DNA of 64,000 nt, from the NCBI GenBank assembly GCA_025991245.1, contig BQMJ01000009.1:243403-307402 (forward strand), in the 5' to 3' direction. Source of the stretch: Galdieria partita (taxonomy: Eukaryota > Rhodophyta > Bangiophyceae > Galdieriales > Galdieriaceae). A program made the translations under genes and the position numbers. Shown in pieces: positions 53,830 to 64,000 of the stretch; the first letter of the stretch is position 1; every line of letters begins with the position of its first letter. Below the pieces are notes generated by a model. That model made no database searches. It was not told the origin of the DNA and saw only the letters and a program-made list of their open reading frames with translations.

Positions 53830-56800
53830 ACATGCATTTTAGAAAAAGGAATGAAAAGTCGTGTCGTTTCTAATAAAAAGAAATTGTTTTTCTGAAATTA
53901 TCTACGGTTCATTAGAAGAACTAAAAAAAATATCGTCTCGAATAGAGTCTACGAAAAAAGAAAGAATTTAAGGAGGTCGACCTAAGTGAAAAAATTGTAG
54001 AATTTCAATACATTATTTGTCCTTTATGGCATCAGTACTTCTAGTTGTTCTCAGGAGTAACCAGTAGGTGGCAATGCGAAATTTAGTAAAAAGAAAAGTT
54101 GAACAAATCTTATACAGAAAAAATCAATATATTCTCACCTCGAACAGTTTTTGCATATGTGAAATAGAACCTAGGAAAATTTCATTACACATTCAAGGGT
54201 TATAAGACATAAAACACAAAAGAAAAACAGACAGTAGTACTAGAAGAGAAATGATCAAACAAGTGAACTTTCTAAAATGTGAACAAAGAGCCTAAACCAC
54301 AATTGAATCTTCTAGCTCATTCATTCTTAAAAAGTAACAATTGAACAAAAATCTGTGACATAAGAGTGCACACTGAAAAGCCGACAAAGCGATTCAAAAT
54401 TCGACATTGTAGAGAACAGATACAAGGCGGCTCGAAAAGTTTACCAAAACACAAAGTATTGTTTTCGAGAATCTAAGAATAGCATAAGCACTGTTTACTT
54501 TTTGCTAAATATGTATACCGACACTATATTTCAAGTAAGGCTACTCAAAGAATGAAGCAAGCAGTGTCTCAAGACCGTCAAAAAGCAGAAACTACTTACC
54601 AAATGGTTAAATTTTCAATAGCATTGCATTGTAGAATACAATAAAGCGACTAAATAACGATACTTGAAATTTTGCTACATAAGACAAATTTCTAAAAACG
54701 ATTCTAACAAGGTAAGGTTCAACCATGAAGATCTTGGCGAAACCATTGAAACAAAAGTTTTGAAACTATCCATATTCAAAGCTTATCATTACATATGCGC
54801 TAAAGACAGCAACGGCCTTACAAAGAAAAATCAAAAAAGAAATATCATTATCTCTACCATATAGTACCCATATGAAAAGACAAATTCAACGCAAAAGCTA
54901 CTATGTCACTAATGCATAAAAATTTAAAAAATTTCTAAACCCTGTGACAACAGTTAAAAAAAAAGAAATAGATTTCAATATTTCAGTTTCAGTTCTATTG
55001 CATTGGCATCATGGAAAAGTATTGAAGAGGATTTTATGTCAAATATCAAAGGGGAATAGGCAGTTTTTGTATTATTAGACCTACACTTGGTTTAGTAAAG
55101 GAACAGTACAAATACCCATTTTACAAGGAAACAAGAGAGAATAAGGATCTAGAGAAATAAAAACTTGACTAGATATTGAAGAATTTTTATGTTCCACTTG
55201 TTCCTTACATCATCGGTGCCATGAACCTGTTCTCGTCAGGCAGAAACCAAGTGAAACAAAAAAAAAGAAATAAAAAAGTTACAGCAATCTGCTCACAGTG
55301 AAAAAAAAATTCTTTTGATGAAAGGGAGTTCATTAACTATATCACATTGAAATAAAGAAGAAAAAGATACTTGTTTTTCTCATTTGTAGAAAAGTAGTAA
55401 AAAGAAAGGACAATCCTTGAAAACAACGATAAAAACAGCAAAAGACAAAGAAATGAAAATGTTAATAGTGACAGATTGCTCAATTGTTGCGACGAATTGT
55501 TCGCGTACAATGCTGGAGCCTTAGACTAGCGTCACCGGAAGGGTACCATTAAAACGAACCACTCAAAATCTCAAAAGAATACAAAAGAAGCAGAAAAGTG
55601 TGAACTCCAAAAAAATTTGAACTTAAAGAGGAATCTAAAAAATAACTCCAGTTTCAAATCCAATAAAAAATAGAGAAATGCTACTGAGTGGAAACCAAAC
55701 TTGGTCAGTAGCCCAACAAGCATAAAAAAAAATTAAAAAAATGACCATTCTTTGGCAAAGAACTTAAATAAGAAAACATACATAAACAATTTACGATGCC
55801 CTCTCCTACTTTGAGACTCTAGAGCGCAATAAATTGAAAAACTAGGTATGCCCTGACTGAAAGCAATAAGCAATTTTTCCTCGTTTTGGTTTTATTATGC
55901 TTGATTAGAGTATAATTTCAAGTTGAATATGTATATTTACCTAAACGTTCAAATACTGTTAAAAGATATTGACAGGGTGAATCAAGGTAAATTCATCCAA
56001 TATAAGAAACCAAAAGGATCTTACACCAAATAGATTCGGCACAAATACTACACAAAGCAAAATAACAGGATGTGAAAAAACCCATTAATTTACTGTGCCA
56101 CTCGGTCAATCAAGAACGACGGTAATGATGCTAATAACAACAAAAAGAAACCAATCAAGAAAAATGCTCACAATTTCTAACAAACTCACAATTTCGAATT
56201 ACTGCAAAGCAACAGAGAAACCCCTTAACTTGAAAGGGTCTTGAACTAAAAATAGCATCCTAAAATTTTACCTAAATACCCGTAGTAAACAACAAATACA
56301 AACATACTCGGAAATAGACCACAAGGCAAGTCATTTTATCTCTGGCAAAAAAGCGGCACTGTGTGAGAATTCCTTACTTTTACCAGACTAAAAGCAAAAG
56401 GTCTTAGTGCAACCAATTTACTCTCTTTCTCTAATGGATTGTTATGACCAAGAACCTAATAAATTTTCAAATGCGGATGCTTTGGTGTAGGACAATGGGA
56501 ATCTTTTTAACAGGGCTTATCAAGTTTCATTAAGGTACATTACTGTTTTTACCCAAAGTCACGTACTATAGAAAAATATCAACAGGATAATTAAAGGAGC
56601 ATTCATCCATTACAAGAAAGCTCGAATATCCCTCACACAACATACAAGGCTTCAACTAAGAACAAAGAAAACAGATAAGTAATCAAAGCTTTAAAAAATG
56701 TTTTACAACTTGGTCAATGAAAAACGACAATGTCAAAGTAACAGTTACAACAAAAAAGTTACAATTTGAACCGCTTGAAATTATTAATCAACACAAAACA

Positions 56801-56945
56801 ACAGAAAAATGCCTAAACAAAAAAGGGCCTAAACAAAAGAGGGCGACCAATGATTAAAAGTAAAATGAAAACAATCTCCTTACGTTTGCAGCATTATCGT
56901 AATAAAACTAAAAAAGAAACAAAACCAAAAAGAGCTCATAAAAGA
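53830..56945 (+). repeat. Subtelomeric direct repeat, copy 1 (about 3.1 kb)
   Basis: Landmarks in order are: aaaggaatgaaaagtcgtgt (53,844), tcaatatattctcacctcga (54,126), tcagttctattgcattg (54,988), gttcgcgtacaatgc (55,500), ctggcaaaaaag (56,342) and aatgtcaaagtaacagttac (56,729). The same landmarks recur 3.06-3.12 kb later in copy 2. Coding potential is absent. Confidence 0.85.
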
Positions 56946-59900
56946 AGTCATGCCTTTTAGAAAAAGGAATGAAAAGTCGTGTGGTTTCAAATAAAAAAAA
57001 ATTGTTTTTCTGAAATTATCTACGGTTCATTAGAAGAGCAATAAAAATATCGTCTCGAATAGAGTCTATGAAAAGAGAAAGACTTTAGGAAGGTCGACCC
57101 AAGTGAAAAAATTGTAGAATTTTAATACATTATTTGTCTTTTATGGCATCAGTACTTCTAGTTGTTCTCAGGAGTAACCAGTAGGTGGCAATGTGAAATT
57201 TAGTAAAAAGAAAAGTAGAACAAATCTCAAATAGAAAAAATCAATATATTCTCACCTCGAACAGTTTTTGCATATGTGAAATAGAACCTAGGAAAACTTC
57301 ATTACACATTCAAGGGATATAAGACATAAAACACACAAGAAAAACAGAAGAGAAATGATCAAACAAGTGAACTTTCTAAAATGTGAACAAAGAGCCTAAA
57401 CGACCATTGAATCTTCTAGCTCATTCATTCTTAAAAAGTAACAATTGAACAAAAATCTGTGACATAAGAGTGCACACTGAAAAGCTGAGAAAGAGATTCA
57501 GAATTTGACAATGTAGAGAATAGATACAAGGCGGTTCAAAAAATTTACCAAAACACAAGATGTTGCTTTCGAGAATCTAAGAATAGCATAAGCACTGTTT
57601 ATTTTTTGCTAAATATGTATACCGACACTATATTTCAAGTAAGGCTACTCAAAGAATGAAGCAAGCAGTGTCTCAAGGCCATCAAAAAGCAGAAACGACT
57701 TACCAAATGGTTAAATTTTCAATAGCATCGCACCGTAGAATACAATAAAATGACCAAATAACAATACTTAGAATTTTGCTACATAAGACAAATTTCTAAA
57801 AACGATTCTAATAAGGTAAGGTTCAACCATGAAGATCATGGCGAAACATTGAAACAAAAGTTTCGAAATTATTCATATTCAAAGCTTACAATTATGTATG
57901 CACTGAAGACAGCAGCGATCTTAATAAGAAAAATCAATAAACAAAGAACATCATCGCTACCATGTAGTACCTATATGAAGAGATAAATTCAACGAAAAAG
58001 CTTCTATGTCACCAAGGCATAAAAATTTTAAAAAATTCCAAAACTTGTAACAACATTTAAAAGCAAAAGATTTCAGCATTTCGTTTTCAGTTCTATTGCA
58101 TTCGCTCTATGAAACGGTACTGAAGAGAAGTTTTTGCAATATATCAAAGGGGAATAGGCAATTTTTGCATTACCAGTTTAGTACTTTCTTTATACGGTTT
58201 ACTAAAGGAACACTACCAAAACCAATTTTAGAAAAAAGTCATAGAAGAAACCATTAAAGAAATAAAAACTTGAGAATATATTGAGGAATTTTTATGTACC
58301 ACTTGTTCTTTACATCATCTGTACCATGAATCTGTCCTCGTCAGGCAGATATTTCTCAACCTTGTGAAACGAAGTAAAAAAGTTACAGCAATCTGCTCAC
58401 AGAGAAAAAAAAATACAGTGCCTTTTATGAAAGGGAATTTAGTAACTAGATCACAAAGAAATACAGAAGAAAAAATGTTTTTTTTTCTCATTGGAGGAAA
58501 AGTAGTAAAAAGAAATGAAAATGTTACATAGTGGCAGATTGTTCTAATTTTGCGACGACTTGTTCGCGTACATTGCTTGCACTTTAGACTAACGTCACTA
58601 GAAGGTTACCATTTAAACGAACCACCTAGAATCTCAAAACGACACAAAAGTAGCAGAAAAAATTGTGCATTCTTAATAAAATTTGAACTAAAGAAGGAAT
58701 GTAAAAAACTAACTCCAGTTTTCAATCCAAAAAAAGTTTAAACAAATTTTAGCTGACAGGAAACCAAACTTGGTCAGTAGCACAGCGATCATAAAAAATA
58801 AAACAATACGTAACTATTCGTTAGCGAAAAAACATAAATAAGAAACCAGACATAAACAATTCACTCTGCCTACTAAAACTTTGAGACTACTAGAGCTCAG
58901 TGAATTGAAAAACTAGGTATGTCCAGGACGAAAGCAACAAGCATTTTTTCGTCATTTTGGTTTTATAATACTTCATTAGGGTATAATTTCAAGTTAAATA
59001 TGCATGTTTACCTAAAAGTTCAAATACTATTGGAATATATTAACTAGGCGATTCTAGGTAAATTCATCCAATATAAGAAACGAAAAGGATACTTCACTAA
59101 TTAGATTCGGCACAAATACCGCACAAAGCAAAGTATCATAATATGAAAAAAAACAATTAATTTGCAATGAGTCAATCAAGAACGAAATTAGTGATGCTTA
59201 TAACAACAAAAAAGCAACCATTCAAAAAAAAATGCTCACAATTTCTAAACAGCACAAAATTTCGAATTATTGCAAAGCAACCGAGAAATTCCTTAACTCA
59301 GAAGGGCCTTGAACTAAAAATAGCATCCGAAAATTTTACCTAAATACCCGTAGCAAACAAAAAAATACAAATGTACGCAGAAATAGCACACAAGACAAGT
59401 CATTTGATCTTTGGCAAAACAAGTAGCACAGATTGAGAAATCATTAGCTTTACGAAACTAAAACCAAAAGTAAATGTCTTGATAGAACCAATTCGTTTTT
59501 TTCCTCCAATGCATTGAGATTTCCAAAAACCTGATAAATTTCGAATGCAAATGACCTGGAACAGGACAATAGGAATTTTCTTAGGATTCATTAATTTTTT
59601 TTTATTTTATTACTGTTTCTAACAAAAGTCATATACGATCGAAAGAAACTAACAGGATAGAAAAAGGAACATTCATCCAACAGAATAAAGCAAAAGGATC
59701 CTTCATAAAATGGATACCGGTTCACAAGAAAAAGTAAAACCCAGTAAAAACAAGCTTTAATAAATGGCTCTGCAACCATATCAATGAAAAACGACTGTTT
59801 CGAGGCAACAAATAACTCAAAAAAATTTTCAATCAAACAAATCACTTCAAATTTTAAGCCAACGCAACACGACATGAAAATGCCTAAAAACAAATGAAGG

Positions 59901-60200
59901 ACAATCATAAGTTAAAAGCAAAATCAAAACTTTTTCCTATCGTTTCCAAGTATTCATGCAATATATCTCAAATACAAATATAATGGAAAAATAACCCACA
60001 AGAACAGTCTCCAAAACGCCAACAAACACTCAGTGAAATTTGCGACTCATTATACAAGACAAGAGGCAAACGAAGAGGCTTGATAGAATTGAGAAACTTT
60101 CGTTTAAAATGCAATTAAGAGAAAAAATGCACTAAATTGTAAAATATGTGTAGGCTGGCAGAAAGGAGTGGGCATTTTTCTTTCTTATTCCGGTTTTACT
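56946..60200 (+). repeat. Subtelomeric direct repeat, copy 2 (about 3.1-3.2 kb)
   Basis: The first 1 kb (56,948-57,980) is highly similar to 53,830-54,860, including the stretch tacggttcattagaag and the tgcatatgtgaaatagaacc block. Later landmarks are at 58,088, 58,562 and 59,411. Near the right end (60,137-60,215) is a segment ending GGTTTTACTGAAGG that also precedes the real telomere. Confidence 0.85.
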
Positions 60201-60339
60201 GAAGGATTATTATTGGGTACAAAAAAATGCCTCAACAAAAGAAAGACCATCACCAGTCAAAAGTAAAATATAGACTTTCTCTATACGCTTCCAAGTACTT
60301 ATGCAAAATATACCTCGAATAGAGCTATAAGGAAAAAAT

Positions 60340-62560
60340 ATCACACAAGAAAGATTTCAGCAATTCAGTTTCAGTTCAACTATATTGGCATTATGAAACG
60401 GTATTGAAGAAAAGTTTATGCAATATATCAAAGGGGAAAAGGCAATTTTTGTATTATAAGGGATACACTTGTTTCTAAAGTTTATTAAAGGAACAACACA
60501 AATACCAATTTTACAAGGAAGCCATAGAATAATAAGCATATAAAGAAATAGAAACTTGAGAATATATTGAAGAATTTCCATATGTTCCTTACATCATCAG
60601 TACCTTGAACCTGTTCTCGTCCTGCAGATATTTGTCGACCGTGTGAAACGAAGTAAAAAAGTTACAGCAAACTGTTCAGAGAGAAAAAAATACAATACTT
60701 TTGATGAGACTAAATTTTGTAACGAAACCACATTGAAATGCAGAAGAAAAAATATTTGTTTTCTCATTGGAGGAAAAGTAGTACAAAGGAGGGACAATCC
60801 TTGAAAACAACGATGAAAGCAGTAAAAAACAAAGAAATGAAAATGTTAATAATGTCAGATTGCTTTACTGTTGCAACGACTTGTTCACGTACATGCTTGC
60901 GCCTTACACTTATGACACCAGAAGGTTACCATTCAAACGAATCACTTAAATTCTCGAAACAACACAAAAGAAGCAAAAATTTGTAAACTCCAAAGAAAAT
61001 CTGAACTAAACGAGGAATGTAACAACTAAGTCTAGTTTCCAATCCAAAAAAAGCTTAAACAAAGTGTAGCGTACAGGAAACCAACCTTGGTCAGAAGCAC
61101 AACGAGCATAAAAAATAAAACAAGACGTAACTATTCTTTGGCAAAAAACATAAATAAGAAACCAGACATAAACACTAAACTCTGCACACTCCTCCTTTGA
61201 TACTACTAGAGTGCAATGAATCAAAAACTAGGTATTTCTTGGCTGAAAGCAATAAACATTATTCCCTACTTTCTGTTTTATTATGCTTGATTAGGGTATA
61301 ATTTCTAGTTAAATATGCATATTTACATAAAAGTTCAAATACTATAGGAAGGTATTAACAGGGTCAATGAAGGTAAATTCATCCATTACCAGAAACCAAA
61401 AGGACTTTTTACTATATAGATTCGGGAAAAAATACCAGATAAAGCGAAGTATCATAATGTGAAAAAAATGAATATTTATTTACTGTACCACTCGTTCAAT
61501 TAAAAACGAAGGTAATAATGCTAATAACAAGAAAAAGGAACCATTGAAGAAAAATGCTCACGATTTCGAAAAAGCTCACAATTTCGAATTACTGCGAAGC
61601 AACAGAGAAATTCCCTAACTAGAAAGGGCTTTGAATTAAAAATAGCATCCTAAAATTTCACCTAAATACCCGTAGTAACCAACAGATACAAACATACGCA
61701 GCAATAGTACACAAGGCAAGTCGTCTGATTGCTGGCAAAACAAGTAGCACAGTTTGAGAATTCATTATTTTTACGAAACTTAAAGCTGAAGTAAAGGTCT
61801 TGATAGAACCAATTCGCTTTCTTTCCCAATGCATTGAGATGACCAAGACCTGGATAAATGTTCAAATACGAATGGTCTAGTACAGGGCAATGGGAATTTT
61901 ACTTATCAGGCTTACTAAGTTATATAACTTTTCTTATCAAGAAACAGATAACCTTGAAAGATATTAATGGGATGACTAAAAGAACATCCAACCAATATAG
62001 AAAATCAAAAAGGTTCAACATTGGATGAATACGGCTTCAATAAAAAAAAAGAAAAAAGGTCGGTAATAAAAGATTCAATAAATTGCTGTAAATTTTGTCA
62101 ATAATAAAGGAAGGTAATAAGGCTAAAATGAACCAAAAAAATTTTCCTTGAAGAAAACCGCTTAAAATTTTAAATCCACAAAACACAGCAGGAAAACGGC
62201 TAAACAAAAAAGGAAAATCACTAATTAAAGAGAAAATGGAAACATTTTCTATAGGGATTCAAGTGTTCACGCAGTAAAGCTCCAACGCATAAACAAAACG
62301 AAGCACACAACAAAAGTCATATGGCCATTCAAAAAAATCTTATAAAATTTTGCTACATAAATTAATTATACTAGAAGTAAATATAAAACGATTGATAGAA
62401 TTAAAGGACTTTCTTCTCTGATGCATTCAATAGAAAAGTGAATCGTAAAATATGTGTAGCCTGGCAAAGAAGAGTATGCATTTTTCTTTCTTATTCAGGT
62501 TTTACTGAGGTTTTACTATGCGGTCTAGTTATGGTTTACTATTAGGTCTCGGTAGGGAAT
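60340..62560 (+). repeat. Subtelomeric direct repeat, copy 3 (about 2.2 kb, 5'-truncated)
   Basis: It starts at the landmark near 60,355 (cagtttcagtt) and lacks the first about 1.1 kb of the unit found in copies 1 and 2. Other landmarks are at 60,882 (gttcacgtacatgc), 61,731 and 62,447 (gtaaaatatgtgta). It ends in degenerate telomere-like DNA at 62,498-62,560. Confidence 0.8.
62498..62560 (+). repeat. Interstitial degenerate telomere-junction sequence
   Basis: The segment TTTTACTGAGG...GGTCTAGTTATGGTTTAC then TATTAGG parallels the junction that leads directly into the true telomere at 63,471-63,515. Here the repeat has decayed after one or two units. Confidence 0.65.
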
Positions 62561-63504
62561 ACCTAAACTCAAAAAGGCCTCAAAAAAATAGCATCTCAAA
62601 ATTTTCCCTAAATTTCCAGGTTTTCCCGTAATCAACAACAAATACAAAAATACGCAGAAATAGCTCAAGGCTAGTCATTTGATCGCTGGCAAAACAAGAA
62701 ACACAGTTTTGAGAATTAATTACTTTCACCAGACCAAAAGCAAAAGTAAAGGTCTTGGTAGAACCAATTCACTTTCTTTCTTTAAGCATTCTGATGACAG
62801 AAAACCTAATAAATCTTCAAATGCGGATGTTTTGGTACAGGGCAATGGGAACTTTCTTATCAGGGTTTATTAAGTTTTATTAAGGTATATTACTATTTTT
62901 ATCCAAAGTCACATACTACAGAAAAATATTACCTGGATGAATAAAGGAACATTCATCCATGATAAGAAAGCTCGAGGATCCTTTACACAATATATAGAGC
63001 TTTAACTAAGAACGAAGAAAAACGATGTGCAATAAAAGCTTTAATAACTAGCTTTAAAACTTGGTCACTAAAAGGCGACAATGTCAAAGTAACAGTTACA
63101 ACAAAAAACACTGCATTTAAGTGAATCGTTTAAAATTTTTAATCAACACAAAACAACAGAAAAATGCCTAAACGCAAAAGGACAACCACTGATTAAAAGA
63201 AAAGTGCAAACATTTTCTTTTCAATTTCAGTAATCTCGCAAGAAGACTCAAATAAAAACATAACCAAAAAGAACCAATAAAAGAAGTCACAACGTCATCT
63301 TCAAAATACCCATAAAAAATTTGCGACAAAGCTGATTACATTAGAAGCAAGGAGAAAAAGCTTGATAAAATTAAGAGGGTCCTCGAATGCATATAAGAAA
63401 AAAAAGCTAAATGAATTGTAAAATATGTGTAGTCTGGCCGAACGGAGTATGCATTTTTCTTTCTTATTCAGATTTTACTGAGGGTTTACGGTCTACTTAT
63501 GGTT
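62561..63504 (+). repeat. Subtelomeric direct repeat, copy 4 (about 0.95 kb, short)
   Basis: It carries only the end-proximal landmarks: ctggcaaaacaag (62,686), atcagggtttattaag (62,859), aatgtcaaagtaacagttac (63,080) and gtaaaatatgtgta (63,417). Spacing from copy 3 is about 960-970 bp. It runs directly into the telomere. Confidence 0.8.
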
Positions 63505-64000
63505 TACTATTAGGGTTTATTAGGGTTTATTAAGAATATTAGGGTTTATTAGGGTTTATTAGGGTTTATTAGGGTTTATTAGGGTTTATTAGGGTTTATT
63601 TAGGGTTTATTAGGGTTTATTAGGGTTTATTAGGGTTTATTAGGGTTTATTAGGGTTTATTAGGGTTTATTAGGGTTTATTAGGGTTTATTAGGGTTTAT
63701 TAGGGTTTATTAGGGTTTATTAGGGTTTATTTAGGGTTTATTTAGGGTTTATTTAGGGTTTATTTAGGGTTTATTTAGGGTTTATTAGGGTTTATTAGGG
63801 TTTATTAGGGTTTATTAGGGTTTATTAGGGTTTATTTAGGGTTTATTAGGGTTTATTAGGGTTTATTAGGGTTTATTAGGGTTTATTAGGGTTTATTAGG
63901 GTTTATTAGGGTTTATTAGGGTTTATTAGGGTTTATTAGGGTTTATTAGGGTTTATTTAGGGTTTATTTAGGGTTTATTTAGGGTTTATTAGGGTTTATT
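63505..64000 (+). repeat. Telomere, (TTTATTAGGG)n
   Basis: About 48 tandem copies of a 10-nt unit TTTATTAGGG, with 11-nt variants TTTATTTAGGG singly near 63,591 and 63,831 and in blocks at about 63,724-63,785 and 63,948-63,981. The G-rich strand reads 5'->3' toward the window end, the orientation of a true chromosome terminus. The first unit or two (63,508-63,545) are imperfect (ttaagaatatta). The window ends inside the array. Confidence 0.95.

Noticed and set aside
53482-54864. ORFs at 53,482-53,703 and 54,664-54,864 as genes
   Set aside because: The second lies in the repeat unit and its frame is broken in copy 2 near 57,850. The first has no recognisable feature in AT-rich DNA.
53830-63504. 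CRISPR-like or satellite array
   Set aside because: The repeated unit is kilobase-sized, imperfect and lacks short regular repeats with spacers. It is a subtelomeric segmental repeat in a eukaryote.
1-64000. tRNA, rRNA or snRNA genes
   Set aside because: No cloverleaf with A/B boxes or conserved rRNA segment was noticed on either strand by eye. A covariance-model scan would be needed to exclude small ncRNAs.

Overview
This window is the end of a nuclear chromosome from a photosynthetic eukaryote. It is most likely a cyanidiophyte red alga of the Galdieria type. The evidence for that is as follows. Genes are packed on both strands and interrupted by many very short introns (mostly 45-75 nt, GT...AG). 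The base composition is AT-rich. The nucleus encodes plastid-type proteins: hydroxymethylbilane synthase, a thylakoid-lumen pentapeptide protein, and an anthranilate phosphoribosyltransferase with a long presequence. The right edge is about 500 bp of telomere repeat. The genus is an inference from gene architecture and was not confirmed by any search.

Positions 1-42,641 are gene-dense, with about 25 recognisable genes. In order they are: MOZART1 (cut by the left edge), APC2, biotin-protein ligase, RRP5, IRE1, an RFTS-domain protein, a zinc-knuckle/CxxC protein, an IAH1-like esterase, TrpD, a MIS18 protein, the pentapeptide protein, 6-phosphogluconolactonase, a TFIIS-M/SPOC protein, LCMT1, IMP1, eL33, RPF1, SAE1, a macrodomain protein, an MFS carrier, HMBS, an EH-domain protein, NOC1/CEBPZ, two small hypotheticals and a large P-loop NTPase. 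Intergenic gaps are often only 7-70 bp. Several divergent pairs must share one tiny promoter, and tandem neighbours can be 11-14 bp apart. By theme, four genes serve ribosome synthesis (RRP5, eL33, RPF1, NOC1). Several others act in chromosome segregation or protein control (MOZART1, APC2, MIS18, SAE1, LCMT1).

From about 42.7 kb to 63.5 kb I see no credible intact gene. The first part (about 43-50 kb) contains decayed fragments, including a duplicated relic at about 46.6 and 48.8 kb. From about 53.8 kb onward a subtelomeric unit of 2.3-3.1 kb recurs in direct orientation, shortening toward the end. Its last copies terminate in degenerate telomere-like sequence. A much older copy of part of the unit is visible near 45.8 kb. 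The top strand here is conspicuously A-rich.

Positions about 63,505-64,000 are a telomere of the unusual 10-nt repeat TTTATTAGGG, with clustered 11-nt variants TTTATTTAGGG. The G-rich strand runs 5'->3' outward, as expected for a true chromosome end.
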